Shown: positions 1-8,159 of the stretch, in pieces
Layout: each line of letters starts with the position of its first letter
Position numbering within the stretch: position 1 is the first letter of the stretch
Assembly (NCBI RefSeq): GCF_018448905.1
Contig: NZ_RCWA01000009.1
Span: forward strand, 62,001-126,000
Length of the DNA: 64,000 nucleotides
Direction: 5' to 3'
Source of the DNA: Photorhabdus heterorhabditis
GTDB taxonomy: Bacteria; Pseudomonadota; Gammaproteobacteria; Enterobacterales; Enterobacteriaceae
The notes under the pieces: model-generated
What the model was told of the DNA's origin: nothing
The model's input: the letters and a program-made list of their open reading frames with translations, nothing else
Database searches by the model: none
Translations under genes and position numbers: made by a program

Positions 1-352
1 CAATCGATATCAAAATAACCTCGATATATTGTAGTTAATATTATTTTTTTGATTCTGTAAAATAACATCCACACTTAGATTTATCCCTGTTTAATTTGTG
101 GCAGAGAAATTATTAATAATAAAATGGAATAATAAACCACTTGCCAAGATTTATATTGATGATTGATTTATTACATAATTATACTATTGTTTAATTAGCA
201 GGATAGGTTTGTTTTCTAAAAAAACAGGAATTACATCAACCAACTGCAAGTTAGTATATTTTTCTATGCCATTAATTTGTCATGTCATCAAAAAATTGAT
301 AATGATGGGTAATAAACAACTGTATTCCACATGAATACTATAGGGTAAGATT
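1..352. other. AT-rich non-coding stretch
   Basis: Very AT-rich sequence with stop codons in all frames. No ORF, RNA gene or repeat was recognised. The last ~60 bases presumably hold the promoter and ribosome binding site of the small ORF that follows. Confidence 0.4.
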
Positions 353-595
353 ATGCCGCGTGTGAGAATTCCGATAAGATATAATCCAAGTCCGATAACA
401 ATTCGTGCATGGATAGATAATTGGAGAGAGGAATCCCTCGTAAATTGGGAAGTAGATTGGAATCAAGTTGATTGTAGCGGGACAGTAATTAAAATCCCTT
501 TTAATGGTGGAAATATTGCTGCACTAGAGATGGCTGTTAGAAGAGATGTGCATGTTTTTGATCATACTATTGTAGACTTTGTTAGTATAGAATGA
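353..595 (+). CDS. Hypothetical 80-aa protein
   Basis: Starts with ATG preceded by AGGGTAAG as a plausible ribosome binding site. The 80 residues have a normal protein-like composition: four Trp in the first half and an alternating hydrophobic C-terminal half suggesting beta strands. There is no signal peptide and no transmembrane segment. I do not recognise the family. The gene stands alone and a shared hairpin terminator lies about 110 bp downstream. It may be a small cytoplasmic protein or a remnant of a larger gene. Confidence 0.45.
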   Translation: MPRVRIPIRYNPSPITIRAWIDNWREESLVNWEVDWNQVDCSGTVIKIPFNGGNIAALEMAVRRDVHVFDHTIVDFVSIE

Positions 596-609
596 TAAAG
601 ACTTATGAA

Positions 610-691
610 TATACCTGTTATCTTTCAAGTTGCCTCTTTGTTGGCTGCGTTCATTTGCCGCCGCACTGCAACTTGAAATCTATTGGGTATA
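610..691. repeat. Shortened ERIC element
   Basis: Begins with the ERIC-type end TATACCTGTTATCTTTCAAG and finishes with the opposite end AACTTGAAATCTATTGGGTATA. The central ERIC core with the CCCCGGGAGC stem is missing, so it is an internally deleted copy of about 82 bp. Full copies occur elsewhere in the window, for example at 2582-2708 and 35324-35460. Confidence 0.8.
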
Positions 692-702
692 AATCGTCAT
701 TT

Positions 703-733
703 AAAAGGGAAGTCGAACACTGATTTCCCTTTT
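703..733. terminator. Bidirectional hairpin terminator
   Basis: AAAAGGGAA at 703-711 pairs with TTCCCTTTT at 725-733 around a 13-nt loop. The A and T flanks give a U-tract in either direction. It lies between the 3' ends of the convergent small ORF and the oppA-like gene and can serve both. Confidence 0.65.
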
Positions 734-771
734 ATTGTTAATGCTTATTAAAACACTACATTAATATCACA

Positions 772-2379
772 CTAGTGCTTAATAACATAAAGATCTTTCG
801 ATGACATAAAGCCGAGTGGACTCAGATAATATCCGCCAATATAAGGTTTTACCAGTCTGGCACCAACATAATAAAACACAGGAATAGCAGGGACGTCTTT
901 TGCCAGAATATTTTCTGCTCGCTGGAAATATTTCTGATCATTTGTTGCTTTGGCTTTTCTCACCAAATCATCATAAATTTCATTGTGGTATAAAAATGTA
1001 TTATTGGAACTATGAGTAACAAAATTATTTAAAAATGACGCCGGATTATTGTAATCAGCAATCCGTGCATATCTCACCATATCAAAATTACCTTGACGTA
1101 TTGCATCTAACATTGTTTTTCGCTCTTGATTTTGTAAGACAATATCTACACCCAGATTTTTTTTCCACATTGATGTTGCTGCGATCGCAATTCTTTTATG
1201 CTCTTCTGATGTATTATAAAGCAAGTTAAATTTCAATGGATTATTGCTATTGTAACCGGCTTCATTCAATAACTGTTTGGCTTTTTCAATCCTTGACTGT
1301 TGTGTCCACGATGCATAATCAGGTTGCTCTAGATTCATTCCTCCGGTGTTCGGTGGAGTATGGTTATAAGCAGGTTCTTGACCTTGCCCTAATACTTTAT
1401 TTGCTATAATGGTTTTATCTAAAGCTAGATTTAATGCCTGCCTGACCCTAACATCATTAAAAGGTGCTTTTTGGTTATTCAGATCATAATAATAAACACC
1501 TAATGCGGGTGTAATGTGAACCTGATCACCTAATTTTGCTTTTAAAGATTTAAATAAAATCGATGGGATGCTCTTTGTTATATCGATTTCTCCTGCCAGA
1601 TATCGATTTATATCTGCTGTTTCTGATGATATTGGGAGATAGGTGACTTTATTGATGACGGTATGTACATTATCCCAATATTGTTGATTCCTGACTCCAA
1701 CCACTTTTTCATTGACGATCCATTCAGCTAATTTAAATGGGCCACTACTGACAAATACATCTGGGTGAGTCCATTTCTCGCCATATTTCTCAACGGCTTT
1801 TTGGCTAATTGGCACCATAATAGGATATGCCAGCATCTGTAAAAAATAGGATACGGGCTGTTCTAACGTTACTTCTACTGTCAGATTATTCAGTGCTTTT
1901 ACACCTAATTCATTGGTTTTTTTCTTTCCAGAGAGAATATCTTTGGCGTTGACTATATGCATATTTTCAATATAGCTGCCATATGGAGACGCCATTTGCG
2001 GATCAACTAAACGACGCCAACTAAAAACCACATCATGCGCAGTAATCGGTGAACCATCAGACCACTTTATTCCTTCTCTTAGATGGAATAACCATACTTT
2101 ATTATCTTTGGTTTCCCAACGAGCAGCTAAATCAGGGGTTAACTTGCCATCACGATCTGTACTGACTAATCCACTAAAAAAATCGTTAATAATATTAAAC
2201 TCGACATCATTTTCGATTTTATGGACGTCAAGAGATGCGGGTTCTGAGCCATTATTACGAATAATATCTTGGTTAACTGCCAGTTGTGTACCAGATGGAA
2301 TAATTGCTGCATGAGATAATGTCAAGTTGCCAAGTATAATACCTGTGAGTAAAGATATATTTCTTATTGTTTTCGCCAT
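772..2379 (-). CDS. OppA-like oligopeptide ABC transporter substrate-binding protein
   Basis: A 535-aa periplasmic solute-binding protein of the family 5 (OppA/MppA/DppA) type. It has an N-terminal signal peptide (positive MAKTIRN, hydrophobic core, likely cleavage after LSHA). Typical family stretches follow: LTPDLAARWE, FHLREGIKWSDG, TAHDVVFSWRRL, PYGSYIENM, VSSGPFKLAEW and the FNDVRVRQALNLALDK segment. Its length matches OppA (about 540 aa). No permease or ATPase genes are adjacent, so it is an orphan that presumably docks to an OppBCDF system elsewhere, as MppA does. A GGAGGATCT-like sequence near the start is consistent with the ATG used. The family assignment is firm; the ligand (peptide or murein peptide) is unknown. 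Confidence 0.9.
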   Translation of the reverse strand: MAKTIRNISLLTGIILGNLTLSHAAIIPSGTQLAVNQDIIRNNGSEPASLDVHKIENDVEFNIINDFFSGLVSTDRDGKLTPDLAARWETKDNKVWLFHLREGIKWSDGSPITAHDVVFSWRRLVDPQMASPYGSYIENMHIVNAKDILSGKKKTNELGVKALNNLTVEVTLEQPVSYFLQMLAYPIMVPISQKAVEKYGEKWTHPDVFVSSGPFKLAEWIVNEKVVGVRNQQYWDNVHTVINKVTYLPISSETADINRYLAGEIDITKSIPSILFKSLKAKLGDQVHITPALGVYYYDLNNQKAPFNDVRVRQALNLALDKTIIANKVLGQGQEPAYNHTPPNTGGMNLEQPDYASWTQQSRIEKAKQLLNEAGYNSNNPLKFNLLYNTSEEHKRIAIAATSMWKKNLGVDIVLQNQERKTMLDAIRQGNFDMVRYARIADYNNPASFLNNFVTHSSNNTFLYHNEIYDDLVRKAKATNDQKYFQRAENILAKDVPAIPVFYYVGARLVKPYIGGYYLSPLGFMSSKDLYVIKH

Positions 2380-2581
2380 TGTTTGTTCTCCAGGAGGATC
2401 TCATTTTTTGGTATTTAATTCAGGGGAATCAATTGGTTGATAAAATTCAGATTAAAATTATATGATTATATTGAATATCCTATTTTAAATGGGATGGATA
2501 TAACTACAATGAAGTATTAGTATAAAATGTTTAGTGAAGCTTCATCAATGTCATGAGATTTAAATAATGGATTTAATTATG

Positions 2582-2708
2582 TATACCCAATAGATTTCAA
2601 GATGCATCGCGACGGCAAGGGAGTGAATCCCCGGGAGCATAGCAAACTATGTGACCGGGGTGAGCGAGCGCAGCCAACAAAGAGGCAACTTGAAAGATAA
2701 CAGGTATA
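2582..2708. repeat. ERIC element (full, about 127 bp)
   Basis: Full-length ERIC palindrome from TATACCCAATAGATTTCAAG to AACTTGAAAGATAACAGGTATA, with the core GAATCCCCGGGAGC/GTGACCGGGGTGAGCG. It sits in the divergent intergenic region (2380-2952) between the oppA-like gene and the M60 protease gene. Nothing else recognisable was found there apart from AT-rich promoter sequence. Confidence 0.95.
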
Positions 2709-2952
2709 TTTCGAATCTAAAGGCCCTAGTTTATAAGTTGAAGATAGTACCTTTACCGCAGGAGTTGTTGTTTTATTTGAAATAGGGGATTTTGGGGTGT
2801 TATAGAATCATTTCTTGATGGACGACTTTACTTTTATAGTTGTTGGGTAATTTTTTTACAGTGGTATTATTTCAAACGAAATCATTAATTCGTGATTCAA
2901 TTACTCTGCATTTTTGCAATGTTCCCAACCCAAACTAGAAGGTAGTAATAAT

Positions 2953-5334
2953 ATGATAGATAATAAGAAATCGATAACCTTACATGGTAATGGATCTGCT
3001 AATGAATACAAAAAAATACAGCGAAGATCTTTTGCACACAGTGAACTGCAACCAACGGGATTTTACGCTATTTTCGGACAGGAAATTATTATTAATGTTG
3101 AAGGAGAAACAAATAATTCTATCAATGCAGTGATTGGCGTTCCTGAACTTAATAAACCAGAAAAATATTTGTTAACGGAAGGGTTAAATAAATTTACCTC
3201 AAAAAATGAAGGTTTACTCAGTTTTACCAACAACAATAATAATGGTTATGTGAAGATTATTATTCAATCAGAGTTACAGAAAGTTCCATCATTTAAATTG
3301 AATGAAACCAATAATACAGATTGGGAAGATATGATGGATTTATATTCTGATGCACCTGTCGTTCAACTTAGCAGTGAACGAGCAATAATTGTTGTAAGAT
3401 ATAATAGTGCTAAGAAATATCTGACTGATCCAAAGGCGTTAATGAAATATTATGATGACTTTATTCGTCATCAGGATAGCATATCGGGAATATTGGAAGA
3501 TGGGAAAGTAGACTACAGGGCCGATCCAAATAAATTATTATATGTAGAAGCGGATCGTTTATATATGTTTGCAACTAATGGACATATGGGCTTTAATGGC
3601 AATGCGGCCCTGCAACGATTATTAACGACCAATAATGGCTGGGGAATTTGGCATGAAAGTGGTCATCAAAGGCAACAATCTCCTTATACCTGGAGTGGTG
3701 GAACAGGAATGACTGAGGTTACAGTCAACTTGTATTCTTTAGCTGTACAAGAAGGCTTTTATGATAGAGCGAGTTTCATTGATAAATACTATCCTAAAAT
3801 CAAAGAATATTTAGTTGCTGAAGAAAAGAATTTTGACGCTCAAGATATTAATATAAAGTTAGGAATGCTATGGCAGTTAAGACTAACATTCGGCAACGGA
3901 TTTTACCCTCAGCTTCATCAAGCTTATAGGTTAATGGATTCATTGCCTGTTAGCAATGATGATAAAAAACAACAACTTATAATATCCTCATCTCAACTGA
4001 CCAATATTAATTTAGCCGGTTTTTTTGATAAATGGGGAATTACACCTGATGAAAAAACATTAGAAATATTAAAAACATTACCATCATTAGAGAAAAATAT
4101 TTGGGAAAATGATGATAAAAATTCAATTACAATAGAGATGCCACAGCAGAAATATGTTCCTGAGTTGGCTTACTTTATGAAGAGTATAAGTAAAACATTA
4201 TTAAGTGAGAGTAAGTTTGAATTTACTATCGATCTTGATTGGCATACTCCATATCAATATGTCATCAAAAAGAATAGCCAATATCTTGCAGAAATAAAAG
4301 ATGGTAAGCCATTTTATTGCAGCGCAAAATTGGATGAAAGTGGTTTGAATGTTAAAGTCTCGCATAATTTTACCTTAGATGATCTCATTGAAATTGAAGT
4401 AGGACTTGATGGAGAGAGATACACTGTTTATAACATGACAGTTTATGATTTTAAATTATGGGAAAGATTGAATAATTTATTTAAAGATCAAAATCATACA
4501 GAAATTGATGATAATGTAACCCAGAGCGAGTTAGATAATATATTTGAGGCTATCAAGCAGGCCAATGACAGTAACAAAATGTCATCTATATTTCATCATG
4601 CACAGGAGATGTTCTTGATAAATACCATCATAAATACAAATATCGATTCTAATCGTCTAACAGTGAATTTCAAGGATGAATTATTTAAAAGTTATAAATA
4701 TGTTGCAACGAAAGATAATAAATATATATCGGAAATCAATAAAGGAAAGCCTTATTATTCCAGCTTTATTCCGCCATCAACGTGGGTAACAAATAAAAAT
4801 TTAAATGATGCTAATGAATTAGCTATTCAAGCAAGATTACTTAATGGAACTTATGTAATATTTGAAACAACTTTCGCAGAAGAAAATATAAAACAAAGAA
4901 TAGCTGGTTTGTATACGGATGCATCCCAATCTAAAATAAATGATAATGTTACTCAAAGCACTTTATCTGAACTGATTAAAGATATAAATGATAGTGGAAT
5001 ATCGTATAAGAAGAAGGATATTTATCTTTCACAAGTAGATGATGCACAATTTATGTTCTTAAAACAAACTATAGCCAGAGTTGAATTGGCTAAAAATAAA
5101 TTGATAGTGACATTTGCGAACGAAAATTTCCGGGATAATAAATATGTTTCTATAAAGAATAACGCTTATCAATCAGAAATAAATAAGGGTAAGCCAGCGT
5201 ATTCATCTTTATCAAATAAAGTCTGGTCAACTAACATGACTTTAACAGAAGATGATCATTGTACTATCGAAGTTAGAATGGGTACGAAAGTTTATGTTAT
5301 TTATCAAACCGGCGATTTGATATTAGCTGAATAA
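2953..5334 (+). CDS. M60-family (enhancin-like) zinc metalloprotease with repeated C-terminal modules
   Basis: About 793 aa from the ATG at 2953, chosen over the upstream TTG because GAAGG lies just before it. The gluzincin motif HESGH is at residues 234-238, with a probable third zinc ligand Glu near 255 (GMTEVTVN). This is the M60/viral enhancin pattern, a family that cleaves mucin-type glycoproteins and includes insect gut mucin-degrading enhancins. After the catalytic region three related beta modules recur, each with a KYV..K(D/N)N.Y..EI..GKP.Y.S pattern. Between them a helical DDNVTQSxL segment occurs twice. No classical signal peptide is visible, so export would need a non-Sec route or cell lysis. 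The gene is AT-rich and monocistronic, with a hairpin downstream. A role as an insect virulence factor is inferred. Confidence 0.85.
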   Translation: MIDNKKSITLHGNGSANEYKKIQRRSFAHSELQPTGFYAIFGQEIIINVEGETNNSINAVIGVPELNKPEKYLLTEGLNKFTSKNEGLLSFTNNNNNGYVKIIIQSELQKVPSFKLNETNNTDWEDMMDLYSDAPVVQLSSERAIIVVRYNSAKKYLTDPKALMKYYDDFIRHQDSISGILEDGKVDYRADPNKLLYVEADRLYMFATNGHMGFNGNAALQRLLTTNNGWGIWHESGHQRQQSPYTWSGGTGMTEVTVNLYSLAVQEGFYDRASFIDKYYPKIKEYLVAEEKNFDAQDINIKLGMLWQLRLTFGNGFYPQLHQAYRLMDSLPVSNDDKKQQLIISSSQLTNINLAGFFDKWGITPDEKTLEILKTLPSLEKNIWENDDKNSITIEMPQQKYVPELAYFMKSISKTLLSESKFEFTIDLDWHTPYQYVIKKNSQYLAEIKDGKPFYCSAKLDESGLNVKVSHNFTLDDLIEIEVGLDGERYTVYNMTVYDFKLWERLNNLFKDQNHTEIDDNVTQSELDNIFEAIKQANDSNKMSSIFHHAQEMFLINTIINTNIDSNRLTVNFKDELFKSYKYVATKDNKYISEINKGKPYYSSFIPPSTWVTNKNLNDANELAIQARLLNGTYVIFETTFAEENIKQRIAGLYTDASQSKINDNVTQSTLSELIKDINDSGISYKKKDIYLSQVDDAQFMFLKQTIARVELAKNKLIVTFANENFRDNKYVSIKNNAYQSEINKGKPAYSSLSNKVWSTNMTLTEDDHCTIEVRMGTKVYVIYQTGDLILAE

Positions 5335-5368
5335 GGATAAATCCTAAATAAACGCTTTGTGAAAAAAT

Positions 5369-5404
5369 AGACCTCCAGCGTTTTTTGATGGTAGCTGGAG
5401 GTCT
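5369..5404. terminator. Hairpin downstream of the M60 gene
   Basis: AGACCTCCAGC at 5369-5379 pairs perfectly with GCTGGAGGTCT at 5394-5404 around a 14-nt loop containing TTTTTT. It lies 35 bp after the protease stop codon. No strong T-tract follows the stem, so it may be a mixed terminator or mRNA stabiliser. Confidence 0.5.
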
Positions 5405-5443
5405 GGCTAGGTTACCTATCTAGGCAAGGTGGAATAAAGGGGA

Positions 5444-5465
5444 AACTTGAAAGATAACGGGTATA
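5444..5465. repeat. ERIC tail fragment
   Basis: AACTTGAAAGATAACGGGTATA is the terminal 22 bp of the ERIC elements found elsewhere in the window, without the rest of the repeat. It is probably the remnant of a deleted copy. Confidence 0.7.
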
Positions 5466-5535
5466 TAGGGAGATTTGCGTGTATTTGGAGGGAATAGGGT
5501 AAAATAATGACTCTTTAAGCATAGATTAAGGGTCT

Positions 5536-6216
5536 TTATATGGAATCAGAAGCGTCAAAAATCCTCGCAAGTTTTACCAATTGAGCAATTTCATCATGGG
5601 ATGCGCCATTTTTGAGGATATCCAGTACTGTTGTAGATTCAGCCAGATCTATATCAAGGTTAAATGTATTAATCTTACGAATGAAAAAATGGCATTTTTT
5701 TACGCCACTGACCGGACCTAAATTAGCCAGTATTTCTGGAATACCTTTTAAGTATCCTTTATTACAGGTTTTTTTATTTACTGAAAATTGAAAAACAGGA
5801 TATAAATTCTCTACTCCCCAATTTAATACGATGAGTTTATGACTTTCACCATATTTATTGACTGTCGGGCGAGTCACTCCTAATATATCCGCAACCTTGC
5901 TGGACTTGTAGACGCCGCCGTATTTCCCAAGATGAGCAAGAAAAGCATTCCTGTTTTCGATAAATTCTTCGTGTTTTTTCTTTTCCGGTGTAACAGTTTC
6001 TACTATTTCAATATAGTTGACTCGTCCTTTAATTTCTGCCCAAAATTCGTCGTCGGGTAGAGTTAACAATAGGGAAAGACTATCTGGATCTTTTTTTCTA
6101 AGTACATCAATAAAATGATCAGCAAGATTGGTGATGCGTGCTTTGATAAGTTCAGACTGATCGAATCCACTTGTCGGTTTTACCCGGTTATTGGATTCTT
6201 TTGTTGTTGTCTCCAT
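5536..6216 (-). CDS. HTH DNA-binding protein with antitoxin-like C-terminus
   Basis: The preferred start is METTTKESNN at 6216, preceded by GAGGTACTG. A TTG eight codons upstream is the alternative. Residues around 110-130 form a helix-turn-helix (SSKVADILGVTRPTVNKY). The C-terminal third (YPVFQF...GIPEIL..LG...) resembles the pattern of Xre/MbcA/ParS-type antitoxin C-termini, where a short FQF strand precedes a helical domain. No RES or other toxin partner is adjacent. Probably a regulator or orphan antitoxin; the exact family is unresolved. Confidence 0.5.
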   Translation of the reverse strand: METTTKESNNRVKPTSGFDQSELIKARITNLADHFIDVLRKKDPDSLSLLLTLPDDEFWAEIKGRVNYIEIVETVTPEKKKHEEFIENRNAFLAHLGKYGGVYKSSKVADILGVTRPTVNKYGESHKLIVLNWGVENLYPVFQFSVNKKTCNKGYLKGIPEILANLGPVSGVKKCHFFIRKINTFNLDIDLAESTTVLDILKNGASHDEIAQLVKLARIFDASDSI

Positions 6217-6678
6217 CAGTACCTCAGTGATATTTTGCAATTTCGAAAAATTAGCTTACATGGAATTGTAAAATAGGAAAGTTTTTTCACCAATCTCTTT
6301 TTAAAAAGCCATACTGGTCGGTGATGCGATTCTGTCCTTCTAACACGCAGCACGGTTTTTCTGCCACTTTGCGGTAATCGCTTGTGAAAGAGGATCAGCC
6401 GAGTTAATCCTGATTTCTTTTGCAATCTGGTGTTGAGTAGGAGTGCACAGGTTTTATTTTCAAGCTTAATATAAAGACGATTAGCGAGAAAAAAACAAAT
6501 GGAAAATCAGCAATAGTGCTTGTAATAGCTTATCTGAGCTACTTACATATTTGTCATATAATAATTTTCTGTTATGGTCATTGTTTAACGGTTTTTTCGC
6601 TCTACGGCACTTCAACTCCCACTTATCATATTAAACAGAATCCATAAAAAGGATCATCAGAAGAAATAAGAGGTATGT
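6217..6678. other. Intergenic region with no clear gene
   Basis: Holds a short minus-strand open frame (6216-6425) of low-complexity basic composition that I do not regard as a gene, then AT-rich sequence. The promoter of the downstream quinone oxidoreductase is expected in the last 150 bases, and AGAGG at 6669-6673 is its ribosome binding site. Confidence 0.35.
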
Positions 6679-7695
6679 ATGCATAGCCAAATTAATTCAT
6701 TGCCCCAATATATGTTAGCGATCAGCATCATTAAGCCTGGAGGTCCAGAGAAATTACATCTGGTTCAGGTTCCGTTACCGCGACCAGAAAAAGGCTATCT
6801 GTTGGTTAAAGTGGCTGCGGCTGGAGTTAACCGGCCAGATATATTTCAGAGAATGGGGTCTTATCCACCACCACCTGACGCATCGTTATTACCTGGATTA
6901 GAAATTGCAGGCGAAGTCGTTGCCAAAGGTGAAGGTTGTGAACGCTGGAATATTGGCGATAAGGTTTGCGCACTTGTTGCTGGCGGTGGTTATGCTGAGT
7001 ATTGCCTGGTCCATGACACCATTGCTTTACCGATATATGGATTGGATTTTGTTCAAGCGGCAGCATTACCCGAAAACTTTTTTACAGTCTGGGCTAATGT
7101 TTTCCAGACTGGCAAGTTGCTACAAGGAGAAAGTTTGCTGATCCATGGCGGCACTTCTGGAATAGGCAGTGTCACCATTATGTTAGCGAAAGCCTTTGGT
7201 GCCAGAGTGATTACCACTGTTGGCTCTGATGAAAAGGTTAAAGTTGCATATAGTTTAGGCGCTGACTTTGTGATTAATTATCGGAAAGAAGACTTTGTTG
7301 AACGGGTATTGCAATTTACTGACAAGCAGGGCGTTGATATGGTTGTTGATTTAATCGGTGGTGATTATGTCAATAAAAATTATAAAGTTGCGGCTAAATT
7401 CGGGAGAATTATTCAGATTGGTATGATGAAGGGAAACCCTGAAAATCTTAATCTGATGCCCTTAATGTTAAAACGGTTGACACATACAGGGTCTACATTA
7501 CGTTCTCGCAGCGTGGAAGAAAAAGCTGAGATAGCCAGAGAGTTAGAAAAACATGTCTGGCCATTGTTGAAATCAGGAAAAGTCAGTCCATTAATTTGTA
7601 AAGTATTTGATCTGAAAGATGCCGCTGATGCACATCGGATGATGGAAGCCGGTGATGTTCTCGGCAAGGTTATGTTGGTAAATGTATCGTCTTGA
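6679..7695 (+). CDS. NAD(P)H quinone oxidoreductase, PIG3/TP53I3-like (zinc-free MDR)
   Basis: A 338-aa medium-chain reductase. Diagnostic features are the N-terminal GroES-like fold with GVNRPDIFQRMGSYPPPPDAS (characteristic of the PIG3 branch of quinone oxidoreductases), LPGLEIAGEVVAKG, and the nucleotide-binding stretch HGGTSGIGS. The zinc ligands of alcohol dehydrogenases are absent. It presumably reduces quinones or enones with NADPH in the cytoplasm. AGAGG five bases before the ATG supports the start. A second in-frame Met at MLAISIIKPGG matches the usual family N-terminus but has no ribosome binding site. The gene is monocistronic; a weak hairpin (GGGCTA at 7716-7721 with TAGCCC at 7734-7739) lies just after the stop. 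Confidence 0.9.
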   Translation: MHSQINSLPQYMLAISIIKPGGPEKLHLVQVPLPRPEKGYLLVKVAAAGVNRPDIFQRMGSYPPPPDASLLPGLEIAGEVVAKGEGCERWNIGDKVCALVAGGGYAEYCLVHDTIALPIYGLDFVQAAALPENFFTVWANVFQTGKLLQGESLLIHGGTSGIGSVTIMLAKAFGARVITTVGSDEKVKVAYSLGADFVINYRKEDFVERVLQFTDKQGVDMVVDLIGGDYVNKNYKVAAKFGRIIQIGMMKGNPENLNLMPLMLKRLTHTGSTLRSRSVEEKAEIARELEKHVWPLLKSGKVSPLICKVFDLKDAADAHRMMEAGDVLGKVMLVNVSS

Positions 7696-8159
7696 AAATA
7701 CTGCCTTTTGAATCGGGGCTATTTCAACTTTTGTAGCCCTGCATTCTGTCTATTAACAAACTTCCTATTAACAGCTTCGTGTTAGAAAAAACCCTTATAA
7801 TTAATGAGCTATAATGAATAGGCAGTTATTATTTCGGCTTGTTTTTTTATCTGTTATTTGTCCTCGCGCACAAAATTGGAATTTATATTTAACATAATTG
7901 TTAATATTTTAACGAATGTGGTCTATATCTATTAACAAATGATCGGTTATAGATATGTTAATGGCTAGTCTTTTCACCTGATAGGATTTTCCTTAATGTC
8001 TGTAATGATGGGGTATGAACAGCCATTAGCAAGTCAGGTGACATAAAAGTTTCTGCCTGCTTGTCAGAGAATGATAGTGATTTCATTAATAAGTAAAGAA
8101 GATCGGAATCTCTCTGTTGCTGGCAGTCGTTTTTGTCAGTTGGAAAAGGGTATGTGATT
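7696..8159. other. Regulatory intergenic region upstream of tyrosine decarboxylase
   Basis: About 460 bp without an ORF. It is AT-rich and presumably carries the promoter of the decarboxylase-permease pair. AAAGGG at 8145-8150 gives the ribosome binding site. No recognisable operator or riboswitch was identified. Confidence 0.4.

Noticed and set aside
6216-6425. 69-codon minus-strand ORF upstream of the HTH gene
   Set aside because: Arg/Lys-rich shadow frame with no homology signal; it overlaps the better-supported start of the HTH gene.
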